The translations under genes were made by a program, and so were the position numbers. Of a stretch of DNA of 35,121 bases, positions 22,769-29,526 are shown piece by piece. Every line of letters begins with the position of its first letter. Position 1 is the stretch's first letter. Source of the stretch: Collinsella sp. (GTDB lineage Bacteria > Actinomycetota > Coriobacteriia > Coriobacteriales > Coriobacteriaceae); NCBI GenBank assembly GCA_018382125.1, contig JAGZQO010000022.1, forward strand, positions 1 through 35,121. Direction: 5' to 3'. The notes under the pieces are model-generated. The model made no database searches, was not told the DNA's origin, and saw only the letters and a program-made list of their open reading frames with translations.

Positions 22769-23704
22769 CTAAAGCTCCGTTACTTCAACGTTGTTGTAGA
22801 TCTCGTCCCAGCGGTCCATGACCAGGTGACCGGTCTTGGGATCCATAGCGTTGAGTTTGCCGCAGGTATTGGCGGTCTTGAGCACCGTGACGTCGTCGGC
22901 GCCAGCAGCAATGGCATGTGCAAAGCCGGCGATGGTCGAGTCGCCGGAACCCGTTGCGTTCACAGCCGCAATCGCGGGCGTCTTGGCGCGGAACGCGCGA
23001 CCCTCATGGAAGCCAACCGAACCGGCAGCGCCCATCGAAACGACAACCCAGGGGATACCGGCAAAACGGTCATCGGCGGCGAGCGCCTCGCGCAGGGCAT
23101 CGACATCATCGGTCGTAAAGGACGTACCCAGCAGGCCGTTAATCTCGGTCAGGTTGGGCTTTACGAGCTCAGGCTTAGCGTCGGACTCCAGCGCGGCCTC
23201 CAGCGATGCACCCGAGGTGTCGAGCAGCACCTTGGCGCCCGCCTCCTCGGCGATCTTGACGAGCTCGGCATAGTAGCCGGCATCGACGCCACGCGGCAGC
23301 GAGCCCGAAAGCGTCACGACGTCCGCCTTCGCTGCAAGCTCGGCAAACTTGGCCGTAAAGGCCTCGAGCTCGGCCGGGGCGATCTGCGGGCCGCTCTCCA
23401 GCAGCTCGGTCTGATTGCCCTCATGCAGGATATTCAGGCAGATGCGCGTCTCACCAGCAATAGGCACAAAGTCGTTCTTGACGCCGTCGGCATCCATAAG
23501 CTCGGCCATATAGGCACCCATGTGGCCGCCGAGCAGGCCGGTCGCGAGCACGTCGTCACCCAGCTGCAGCAGCACGCGACTCACGTTGAGGCCCTTGCCG
23601 CCAGCGGTCTTTTCGGGTGTCACACGGTTAACATCGTCGATGATCAGCTTGTCGAGCTGATAGCGCGTATCGATCGACGGGTTCATGGTAACGGTCAGAA
23701 TCAT
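22769..23704 (-). CDS. lacC: tagatose-6-phosphate kinase (PfkB family)
   Basis: Phosphorylates tagatose-6-phosphate to tagatose-1,6-bisphosphate. The 311-residue PfkB-family protein begins MILTVTMNPSIDTRYQL and has GGKGLNVSRVL, ETRICLNILHEGNQTELLES (LacC-like rather than a generic 1-phosphofructokinase) and the catalytic motif NATGSGDSTIAGFAHA. It follows lacA, lacB and lacX on the same strand, which strongly supports LacC. AGGAG lies six bases before ATG 23704. One base after its stop begins the UACC hairpin of composite element D. Confidence 0.9.
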   Translation of the reverse strand: MILTVTMNPSIDTRYQLDKLIIDDVNRVTPEKTAGGKGLNVSRVLLQLGDDVLATGLLGGHMGAYMAELMDADGVKNDFVPIAGETRICLNILHEGNQTELLESGPQIAPAELEAFTAKFAELAAKADVVTLSGSLPRGVDAGYYAELVKIAEEAGAKVLLDTSGASLEAALESDAKPELVKPNLTEINGLLGTSFTTDDVDALREALAADDRFAGIPWVVVSMGAAGSVGFHEGRAFRAKTPAIAAVNATGSGDSTIAGFAHAIAAGADDVTVLKTANTCGKLNAMDPKTGHLVMDRWDEIYNNVEVTEL

Positions 23705-23757
23705 GTTGAACTCCTGTTCCGGGGCGGCATAACCCGCCCCAAACATACGATAACTCG

Positions 23758-24639
23758 TTAAAGGATCTCGATCTCAAAGCCGCGGGTGACGGTCTCTCCC
23801 GGCTTGGCCACCAGGCAGCCGCGCTTGTGCTCCAGAATATCGTCCTCGTCGGAGCAGGTGGACAGGCCGCCCCACGGTTCCACGGCCACAAAGTCGCCCT
23901 CGGGCTTGCTCCACACAATCAGGTACGGCATATCGGGGAACGTCAGGCGCACGCCCTTGTCCTCGGTTTTCTTGGTCAACGTAACCACGCGGCTCTCGAG
24001 CACGTCAAAGATGGTCTCCGCGAAGTCAAAGAGTTCGTGGGTCAGCGGCAGGTCATGGCCAACCATCGGGTTCTTGCTGCGATGCTCAACATCAATCAGG
24101 CCCGTCGAGGGAACGGCAGTACAGAGCTCGGCGGCCTCGCGCTGCTCAAAACGGAGCTCGTAGTCGTCATAGGACTCGCCCTCGTCAAGCGGGCACTTAA
24201 AGCCAGGGTGACCGCCCACAAAGAACGGCATGTCCTCGGTGCCCTCATTGGTCACCTCGTACGACACGGCCACCTTCTCCGCATCGATCGTGTAACGAGC
24301 AACGATCTTAAACGGATACGGGTACTGCTCGAGCAACTCGGCATGGTCGGCAGAGCTTAAGCTCAGCACGACCATGTTGTCGCTCTGCTCCTCGAGCTTC
24401 CACTCCTGCTTGCGAGCAAAGCCGTGGCGGGCGAGCTTGACCTCGCGGCCGCCCATGGTCATTGCGCGACCGTCACGAAGGCCGCCGCAGATCGGGAAAC
24501 AAATGGGTGCCTGGCCCGACCACACCGCCGGGTCGCCCTGCCACAGGTACTCACGGCCGTTGGCCGTAATAGAAGTGAACGACCCGCCCGCCGTGCTCAG
24601 TGCCACGCGGATAGAACCGTTATCAAGAACAAACTCCAT
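23758..24639 (-). CDS. lacX: aldose 1-epimerase family protein (LacX-like)
   Basis: The 293-residue galactose-mutarotase-like protein has MEFVLDNGSIRVALSTAGGS, SGQAPICFPICGGLRDG, ARHGFAR and FFVGGHPGFKCPL motifs of the LacX/YeaD group. It likely interconverts anomers of a sugar or sugar phosphate of the lactose/galactose route. It lies between lacB and lacC, as LacX accompanies other tagatose-6-phosphate operons. AAGGGAAGG lies five bases before ATG 24639. The 53-bp gap to lacC fits co-transcription; a 373-bp gap with element E separates it from lacB. Confidence 0.85.
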   Translation of the reverse strand: MEFVLDNGSIRVALSTAGGSFTSITANGREYLWQGDPAVWSGQAPICFPICGGLRDGRAMTMGGREVKLARHGFARKQEWKLEEQSDNMVVLSLSSADHAELLEQYPYPFKIVARYTIDAEKVAVSYEVTNEGTEDMPFFVGGHPGFKCPLDEGESYDDYELRFEQREAAELCTAVPSTGLIDVEHRSKNPMVGHDLPLTHELFDFAETIFDVLESRVVTLTKKTEDKGVRLTFPDMPYLIVWSKPEGDFVAVEPWGGLSTCSDEDDILEHKRGCLVAKPGETVTRGFEIEIL

Positions 24640-24872
24640 AGGAGCCTTCCCTTTCTTACGACAGCCCGCCAAGTCAATAGGGCTGATAGAAAACCGGCCC
24701 GCGCCCCCTCACAGAAACGCGAGCCGTCAATTGAAAAGCTGCAGAATACCGGGTCCCGCCAAAACGAAGCCCACAAGCTCAGCAAGCAAACGTGTTATCG
24801 GAGCAGCTTACTGAACCAGAAAGCTTCGCAACAACAGCGGTAACCCCACAGGTACCCCCAACGTCAGCGAGA
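24640..24872 (-). other. gene-less leader upstream of lacX
   Basis: About 230 bp with no supported frame, no recognised riboswitch and no convincing promoter. Element E lies immediately to its right. Confidence 0.4.
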
Positions 24873-25006
24873 AGTTAGCTGGCGAGGCAAGGTGCCGTGA
24901 AGCGAGGCGGCATTGACCTTCTGGTCATGCCGCCGAAGCTGAACGGCAGATTGCCCGCCAGATGGCTTCGCAGCGTCGGCCGGTCCGGCGTTCGGTAGAA
25001 CGCCGG
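24873..25006 (-). repeat. composite intergenic element, copy E (complete, diverged)
   Basis: Read from the lacB stop: hairpin 1 CCGGCGTTC-TACC-GAACGCCGG (25006-24985), linker GGCCGACGCTGCGAA, then hairpin 2 (about 24967-24873) with core CGGCATGACC-AGAA-GGTCAATGCCG. Stem sequences differ from C and D yet remain paired, while the TACC loop, the bulged A and the linker are kept. Confidence 0.8.
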
Positions 25007-25012
25007 AACCCC

Positions 25013-25537
25013 TTAGTCGTGGTACTCGCCGCGGTCCCACTTCTCGAGGAACTCGTCAAAGAAGTGCGGGTCGGCCTGAGCCTCGGCGTCAGCCTTGTTG
25101 CAGGCATCGATCTTGGCAATCAGGGCATCGTGCTCGGGAGTCTTCTCGTAGGGCTCCTCCAGGAAGGCAAGCATGATGTCGGCCATCAGGAACTCGCCGG
25201 TGATCTTGCCGCCAAAGCCCACGATGTTGGCGTTGAGCTCGCGACGGGCATACAGGGCAGAGGTCATGTCGCGGACCAGAGCGCAGCGAGCGCCGGGAAC
25301 CTTGTTGACGGCGTTGGTGATGCCGATGCCGGTGCCGCACAGGGCCACGCCAAAGTCGGCCTTGCCGCTGGCAACAGCCTCACCCACGGCCTTACCGTAG
25401 ATGGGATAGTGCGTACGGGTGTGGCTGTAGGTGCCGCAGTCGAGCACCTTGTAGCCAGCCTGCTCCAGGCGGTCGGCCAGATAGATCTTCTCGTCCGTAA
25501 CGATATGGTCGCAACCGATTGCGATGGTCTTCTTCAT
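25013..25537 (-). CDS. lacB: galactose-6-phosphate isomerase subunit LacB
   Basis: With LacA, converts galactose-6-phosphate to tagatose-6-phosphate. The 174-residue RpiB-family protein begins MKKTIAIGCDHIVTDEK and has the catalytic Cys segment VALCGTGIGITNAVNK and the LacB-type C-terminal extension (DPHFFDEFLEKWDRGEYHD). AAAGGA lies seven bases before ATG 25537. It lies 63 bp downstream of lacA. Confidence 0.95.
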   Translation of the reverse strand: MKKTIAIGCDHIVTDEKIYLADRLEQAGYKVLDCGTYSHTRTHYPIYGKAVGEAVASGKADFGVALCGTGIGITNAVNKVPGARCALVRDMTSALYARRELNANIVGFGGKITGEFLMADIMLAFLEEPYEKTPEHDALIAKIDACNKADAEAQADPHFFDEFLEKWDRGEYHD

Positions 25538-25600
25538 CAGAACGTCCTTTCGTCTGAATTCACAAGTTGAGGTAGAAGTTCGAGTTCTCGGTGGCTCTCG

Positions 25601-26029
25601 TTAGGCCATCTTGTTGAGCATGTCGACACGGATCTGGTGACGGCCGCCGGCGTACTGGGCGCGCAGGAACTCGCGGGCGATCTTCTTGGCGACCTCGGTG
25701 CCCACAACGCCCGGGCCCATGGTGACCATGCGCGAGCCGTTGTGCTCGCGGGTCATGTAAGCGGAACGCTCGTCGGAAATGTTGGCGACGACCATGCCCT
25801 TAATCTTGACGGCGGCCATATAGGAGCCGACGCCGTACTTATCGAATGCGAAGCCCTGGGAATCCTTGTGCTCCAGCAGGTCCTTGGCAACGGCGGTCGC
25901 GGAATCGACAAAGTCCGCGGCAGGGGTCTCAGAATAGTCGACGACCTCGTGACCGTCGGCGATGAGCATCTCCTTGATGGACTCCTTCATCGACATACCG
26001 TCGGCATCGGAAGCGATTACAACCCTCAT
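25601..26029 (-). CDS. lacA: galactose-6-phosphate isomerase subunit LacA
   Basis: The 142-residue partner of LacB. It carries family segments DFVDSATAVAKD, GVGSYMAAVKIKGMVVANIS, SDERSAYMTREHN and the hallmark C-terminus GGRHQIRVDMLNKM. As in other LacA proteins, the catalytic Cys position is replaced (FDKYGVGS), so it is the non-catalytic-type subunit. AAGGAGG lies five bases before ATG 26029. First gene of the lacA-lacB-lacX-lacC unit; TGTTC-type repeats and an ACCGTTCACGG site lie upstream. Confidence 0.96.
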   Translation of the reverse strand: MRVVIASDADGMSMKESIKEMLIADGHEVVDYSETPAADFVDSATAVAKDLLEHKDSQGFAFDKYGVGSYMAAVKIKGMVVANISDERSAYMTREHNGSRMVTMGPGVVGTEVAKKIAREFLRAQYAGGRHQIRVDMLNKMA

Positions 26030-26269
26030 GACATCCTCCTTGAGAGATACGCAGGTGCGTAGTTTCTGTTTGGAAGTGTTGAATCGCGTTCAGGTCCGGG
26101 CATCTGAATGTGCGGTTCTTCACTGTTCATGTTTATTTGAACACATTCGAACAGTAACTGCAAGAATTATTTGTTTATCTTTGTTCTTTTTTGAACAAAT
26201 ACCGTTCACGGATGATTGTTGACCGTTTGGGATCGTGAAAGCTTCGTCCTGGCACGTCTTCAACAAACA
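26030..26269 (-). promoter_or_regulatory. lacA control region
   Basis: AT-rich, no gene. It contains TGTTCATGTTTATTTGAACA at 26124-26143, TGAACACATTCGAACA at 26138-26153, the palindrome TTGTTC-N6-GAACAA at 26181-26198 and ACCGTTCACGG at 26201-26211. None of the ATG-N3-ACGT-N3-CAT operators of the other sugar genes is present, so a different repressor is likely. Confidence 0.6.
26201..26211. promoter_or_regulatory. ACCGTTCACGG site, lacA
   Basis: Identical to the galK core and 172 bp upstream of lacA. Preceded by GAACAAATA, an arrangement repeated before the second lacG (34236-34257). Confidence 0.5.
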
Positions 26270-26306
26270 AAAGGGACGGCCGAGAACGAGTCTCGGCCGT
26301 CCCTTT
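26270..26306 (-). terminator. terminator of the membrane-protein gene
   Basis: A 16-bp perfect stem AAAGGGACGGCCGAGA/TCTCGGCCGTCCCTTT with a 5-nt loop. On the minus strand it is followed by TGTTTGTTG. It lies 32 bp past the stop at 26339. Confidence 0.85.
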
Positions 26307-26338
26307 GCGGTATGCCCCAGCAAATACAGCTGTTTTAG

Positions 26339-27352
26339 CTACTCGACCTGCCTACCCTTTTTGGTGTGCTTGGACGGAGCACTCAGAAAGCGGCCCGTCA
26401 AATAGTTCGCCGGGCCGGAAATATCAATCCCCAGCAGCACATGCCCCAGCCACAGAAACGCCGCGAGCACCAGCAATGGAATCACGCACGAGGTCACGAT
26501 CATCACGATGACGCCTTCGATGAGATCGGTCACCTGCTGCACAATCTCATCGGTCATCTGCTTGGCGCCGCTGGTCACCGACGTGACAAGACCCGAGGCG
26601 CCGTCGGCAAGCTGCTCAAGCACGTTCTTGGACTCTGTGGACTCGGCCTTTTTCTTGCTTGCCTTGGAGTTATCACTATCTTCCGCACTCGCAGCGTCAG
26701 TCGCCTTTTGCTCAGCCGCTTCGATGCTCACTCGATACGTTTCGTCGACCTTTTGCGACACCCATACACTTGCAGGCACCAACGCCATGCCGATCATGGC
26801 GACCACCATCACGCCGTTTGCCATGCGACGAAGGACGGCGCTGGTGCTCCAGCGTCCGTGAATGCCAAGCGACACCGCGAAGAGTACGAACGAGAACGGG
26901 ATCAGGATGCCCAGACCAACCGACCACAAAATCGTAAGCAAATATTTCTCGAGGTATAGCACGGCAAGCACGATGCCCAAGTTACCCGAAAGCTGTGCGA
27001 GCTGCTCGGCAACCGGCGTTCCCGTATCGCCCGGCAGCGCAGTGATGCCCGCAGACAGCGCCACGCACGAGGTCGTGAGCGCCAGTACGTTACCTTTCTT
27101 TTGATCGATGACCTCGATGGTGGAGTCCCAAGTTTTGGTATCGGCGAAATGCGGACGGGCCACAAAGCCCGACAGCAACGCCAGCACCACAAGGGCAACG
27201 ATGATACCGATCTGCAGCTTTTTGTTTGCGCACACGACATCGGACAGGCTGGGCTGCAGCTCTGTTACCGTCGTGTGCTCGGTTATCTGGACAGGACGCC
27301 CATGAGCCATCTCGTTCGCGTCTCTCTTTTGAATCGATCCGTTGTCCGGCAT
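26339..27352 (-). CDS. membrane protein of unknown function, 337 aa
   Basis: I do not recognise the family. A cytoplasmic N-terminus (~48 residues) precedes about five hydrophobic segments (near 49-68, 88-106, 128-165, 178-200 and 288-315). A charged Ser/Lys/Glu-rich region at ~205-250 and an amphipathic stretch precede the last helix, giving a likely extracytoplasmic domain. There is no signal peptidase site or catalytic motif. GAGGAGG lies seven bases before ATG 27352 and a strong terminator follows, so it is a monocistronic gene within the lac region. It lies between lacA and lacF but nothing links it to sugar uptake. Confidence 0.8.
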   Translation of the reverse strand: MPDNGSIQKRDANEMAHGRPVQITEHTTVTELQPSLSDVVCANKKLQIGIIVALVVLALLSGFVARPHFADTKTWDSTIEVIDQKKGNVLALTTSCVALSAGITALPGDTGTPVAEQLAQLSGNLGIVLAVLYLEKYLLTILWSVGLGILIPFSFVLFAVSLGIHGRWSTSAVLRRMANGVMVVAMIGMALVPASVWVSQKVDETYRVSIEAAEQKATDAASAEDSDNSKASKKKAESTESKNVLEQLADGASGLVTSVTSGAKQMTDEIVQQVTDLIEGVIVMIVTSCVIPLLVLAAFLWLGHVLLGIDISGPANYLTGRFLSAPSKHTKKGRQVE

Positions 27353-27470
27353 TTGGATACCTCCTCATTCCGGCCTGTATTGCGGATGGAAGTATACCCA
27401 CCCAGCGAAAAACCGAACGGCAAGACGAACGGAGCGCACCAAGACTGTCCCCAATGACTATCTCGGGATG

Positions 27471-27537
27471 AGTTGCGGTGGAATAGGGATTGTTTAGCGC
27501 CCGCCAGCCCCTATTCAGTCCCTATTTCACCGCAACT
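27471..27537. repeat. 21-bp imperfect inverted repeat with a third competing arm
   Basis: Left arm 27471-27491 (AGTTGCGGTGGAATAGGGAT and one more base) and right arm 27517-27537 pair with few mismatches. CCCCTATTCAG just before the right arm can also pair with the left arm's AATAGGG. It lies in the gap between the membrane-protein gene and the lacF terminator, in no gene. Confidence 0.6.
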
Positions 27538-27547
27538 TGGAGAAGAA

Positions 27548-27583
27548 CAGAAAAAGCCCTGCTGCGGGTAGCAGCAGAGCTTT
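27548..27583 (-). terminator. terminator of lacF
   Basis: On the minus strand AGCTCTGCTGC-TACC-CGCAGCAGGGCT is followed by TTTTTCTG. It lies 29 bp past the lacF stop. Confidence 0.85.
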
Positions 27584-27611
27584 TGGAAGGGGACGAGGTT
27601 GTGCGGACTCG

Positions 27612-27950
27612 TTAGGCGAGCTTGGCCTCGAGCTGGGCGATGCGCTTATAGGCATCGATGGTAAAGCGGGTCTGCTTCTCCAGGATCATAGTGGTCATGA
27701 GGGTATCCTGAGCGTGAGCCATGATGAAGGTCATCTCCATCTCGCCACCGCCGGCCTCCTGCGAAAGCAGCTTGGTCTGCGTGTCGTGGGCACCGATGAG
27801 CGCATCGCTGGCATCCTTGTGCAGCTGCTCGGCCTTCTCAAAGTCACCCTCGCGAGCAGCATCGAGCGCTGCAAGCAGATCGGTCTGGGCGTCACCTGCG
27901 TATGCGACAATCTCGAATCCAACCATCGAGATTTCTTCTTTGGTTGCCAT
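27612..27950 (-). CDS. lacF: PTS lactose/cellobiose-family IIA component
   Basis: Cytoplasmic phosphocarrier that receives phosphate from HPr and passes it to the IIB domain of LacE. The 112-residue protein has the family signature MAHAQDTLMT, with the phosphorylated His79 and metal-binding Asp82, in a three-helix bundle. GAAAGGAA lies six bases before ATG 27950. It is monocistronic, bounded by a terminator, and lies 1.6 kb from lacE across the LacI-2 gene. The upstream region has a TGAACA...CGAACA repeat like that of lacA. Confidence 0.93.
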   Translation of the reverse strand: MATKEEISMVGFEIVAYAGDAQTDLLAALDAAREGDFEKAEQLHKDASDALIGAHDTQTKLLSQEAGGGEMEMTFIMAHAQDTLMTTMILEKQTRFTIDAYKRIAQLEAKLA

Positions 27951-28093
27951 ATTGCGTTCCTTTCACATATGAACCAATGGAGAGCATCGCGTCCGGGCAT
28001 ACGCGCTGCGTTCTGTATGGCAGAAACATTAACATTCAAACAAAAAAGAACAGCGCAAAACGTAATTTCAAGCTATGAACGGTCACTTTTCGC

Positions 28094-28104
28094 CCGTGAA
28101 CGGT
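28094..28104. promoter_or_regulatory. ACCGTTCACGGT-type site, lacF
   Basis: CCGTGAACGGT lies 144 bp upstream of lacF. A second, partial copy (GAACGGTCAC) lies at 28077-28086. Confidence 0.5.
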
Positions 28105-28117
28105 TTTTAAACCAATC

Positions 28118-28133
28118 TGAACAATATCGAACA
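28118..28133. promoter_or_regulatory. TGAACA-N4-CGAACA site shared by lacF and lacA
   Basis: TGAACAATATCGAACA matches the lacA-upstream TGAACACATTCGAACA (26138-26153) at 13 of 16 positions with identical spacing. It may be an operator for a repressor not encoded next to either gene. Confidence 0.5.
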
Positions 28134-28164
28134 CAATTAGCGGAAACCCAAACAGGCCCGTGCC

Positions 28165-29169
28165 CTAGCGCCAATCGCGCACCGTATCGCCCTCGACGAG
28201 TACGCCCGGAAACAGCATGTGCTCCACACCGGGTTCAACGCCCTCGGCACCGGCGATCTTATCGACTGCCCACATGCCGACACGCTTGTTGTCAAAGCGC
28301 ACGGTGGCCAGGCGACGATCGGGCACGATGTCGCCCAGACTGTCATCAACACCCACCACGCTCACGTCCTCGGGCACGTGCTTTCCGCGCGACTCGAGTC
28401 CGCGAATGCAGCCGTAGGCCATGGCGTCGTTGGAAGCATAAATGGCCGTACAGGTCGGATCGTCCGCCAGAGCCTGACCGGCAGCATACCCGCTCTGTGC
28501 CGTCCAATCGCCACGAACGAGTCGCGGTGGCTCAATGCCATGCGCGCGCAATGTCTCGCGCCAGCCTTCCTCGCGCCGCATGCCCGAAAGCGAGCGCTCG
28601 GGACACGAGATAAAGTGCACGGTCTTGTGTCCCTGCCCCAGCAAGTACTCGACAACCTGGCGTGAGCAATCGAGCTGATCGTTATCGACCGTCGAGCACA
28701 GTGGGTGCTCCAGCATGGTAACGAGCACCGTCTGCATGCCAGGTAGCGGCTCGAAGGTGCCAAAGTCCGCCGGCATGCGATTCATGATTACAACCATACC
28801 GTCCACCGGCAGTGCACTCATACGCGACGATGCGCTCTCGAGGGTATAGGGATGTCCATCTACTTTAGTGAGGGTGATGGCATAGCCATGTTTGTCGGCC
28901 GCGGCAGCAAAGCCCTCCATGCGGTCGAGGTTGCCGGTACCGGTAATGTTGAACATGGCGACGCCGACGGTCTTAAACTTGCCACGGCGCAGCGATCGAC
29001 CGGCGAAATTGGGGCGATACCCCAGCTCGCGCATGGCGGCACGCACGCGTTCCTTGGTCTCGGGGCGCACACTGGGCGAATCGTGCACGGTGCGCGAGAC
29101 CGTCTGCTCCGAAACGCCCGCGAGGCGCGCCACGTCCTTAACGGAAACCGATTTTTTAACAGCGGCCAT
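28165..29169 (-). CDS. LacI-family regulator of the lactose PTS (LacI-2)
   Basis: The 334-residue LacI protein has helix-turn-helix VKDVARLAGVSEQTVSRTVH (~10-29), hinge FRPNFAGRSLR-like (YRPNFAGRSLRRG) and a sugar-binding domain ending VGVDDSLGD. It diverges from lacE-lacG; two ATG-N3-ACGT-N3-CAT sites with right half TGCCAT flank the lacE promoter region, so it probably represses lacE-lacG. ATG 29169 has GGAAAGA seven bases upstream and is preferred over upstream in-frame ATGs. Its recognition helix (SEQTVSRTVHDSP) differs from LacI-1 and LacI-3. Confidence 0.92.
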   Translation of the reverse strand: MAAVKKSVSVKDVARLAGVSEQTVSRTVHDSPSVRPETKERVRAAMRELGYRPNFAGRSLRRGKFKTVGVAMFNITGTGNLDRMEGFAAAADKHGYAITLTKVDGHPYTLESASSRMSALPVDGMVVIMNRMPADFGTFEPLPGMQTVLVTMLEHPLCSTVDNDQLDCSRQVVEYLLGQGHKTVHFISCPERSLSGMRREEGWRETLRAHGIEPPRLVRGDWTAQSGYAAGQALADDPTCTAIYASNDAMAYGCIRGLESRGKHVPEDVSVVGVDDSLGDIVPDRRLATVRFDNKRVGMWAVDKIAGAEGVEPGVEHMLFPGVLVEGDTVRDWR

Positions 29170-29281
29170 TGGTCGATCTTTCCGTGTCAACGATGCCATT
29201 GACGGCATCCTGCGCAGTCATATTAAACGCCTTCAAGTATATCTAACGCCGCCTCTGCAATACGCTTACCACCCAAAACCT

Positions 29282-29292
29282 ACCGTTCACCG
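29282..29292. promoter_or_regulatory. ACCGTTCACGG-like site, lacE/LacI-2
   Basis: ACCGTTCACCG is one mismatch from the shared core; 113 bp from the LacI-2 gene and 235 bp from lacE. Confidence 0.4.
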
Positions 29293-29328
29293 ACATTTTT
29301 GCTTCCCCAAACGGCTTTTTGCGCCCAA

Positions 29329-29344
29329 ATGTTAACGTTGCCAT
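29329..29344. promoter_or_regulatory. LacI-type operator 1 of lacE
   Basis: ATGTTAACGTTGCCAT fits ATG-N3-ACGT-N3-CAT. Its flanked form AATG...CATT is repeated inverted at 29448-29465, differing at one base. Confidence 0.65.
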
Positions 29345-29395
29345 TGCGCAAACACAGAGCCACCGGGCGGCTCAAACGTTTACGCATAAGGAATC

Positions 29396-29438
29396 GACGG
29401 TTCGCAGGCACAGGAACCACCGGTTCGCGTCTTTTTTT
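29396..29438 (+). terminator. possible attenuator in the lacE leader region
   Basis: GGTTC at 29399-29403 can pair with GAACC at 29414-29418, or the same GAACC can pair with GGTTC at 29422-29426; outer GACG/CGTC pairing and a T7 run (29432-29438) follow. Mutually exclusive stems before a T-run resemble attenuation or antitermination. If transcription starts downstream (29500), this has no such role. Confidence 0.3.
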
Positions 29439-29448
29439 GTGTCGCAAA

Positions 29449-29464
29449 ATGGCAACGTCAACAT
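29449..29464. promoter_or_regulatory. LacI-type operator 2 of lacE
   Basis: ATGGCAACGTCAACAT is operator 1 in inverted orientation, ending next to the possible -35. Confidence 0.65.
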
Positions 29465-29465
29465 T

Positions 29466-29493
29466 TTGGCAACAGAACGCCAAAAGCTACCAT
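29466..29493 (+). promoter_or_regulatory. possible lacE promoter
   Basis: TTGGCA (29466-29471), 16-bp spacer, TACCAT (29488-29493). Operator 2 abuts the -35, which fits repression by LacI-2. Confidence 0.45.
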
Positions 29494-29526
29494 CGTTGCT
29501 AACCCACCGACTCTTAGGAGCATTGC

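Larger units (their letters stand above)
29170..29526. promoter_or_regulatory. lacE / LacI-2 divergent control region
   Basis: Gene-less, 357 bp. Holds an ACCGTTCACCG site (29282-29292), two LacI-type operators 120 bp apart, a possible attenuator hairpin with a T7 tract (29396-29438), and a possible lacE promoter (29466-29493). Confidence 0.6.
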
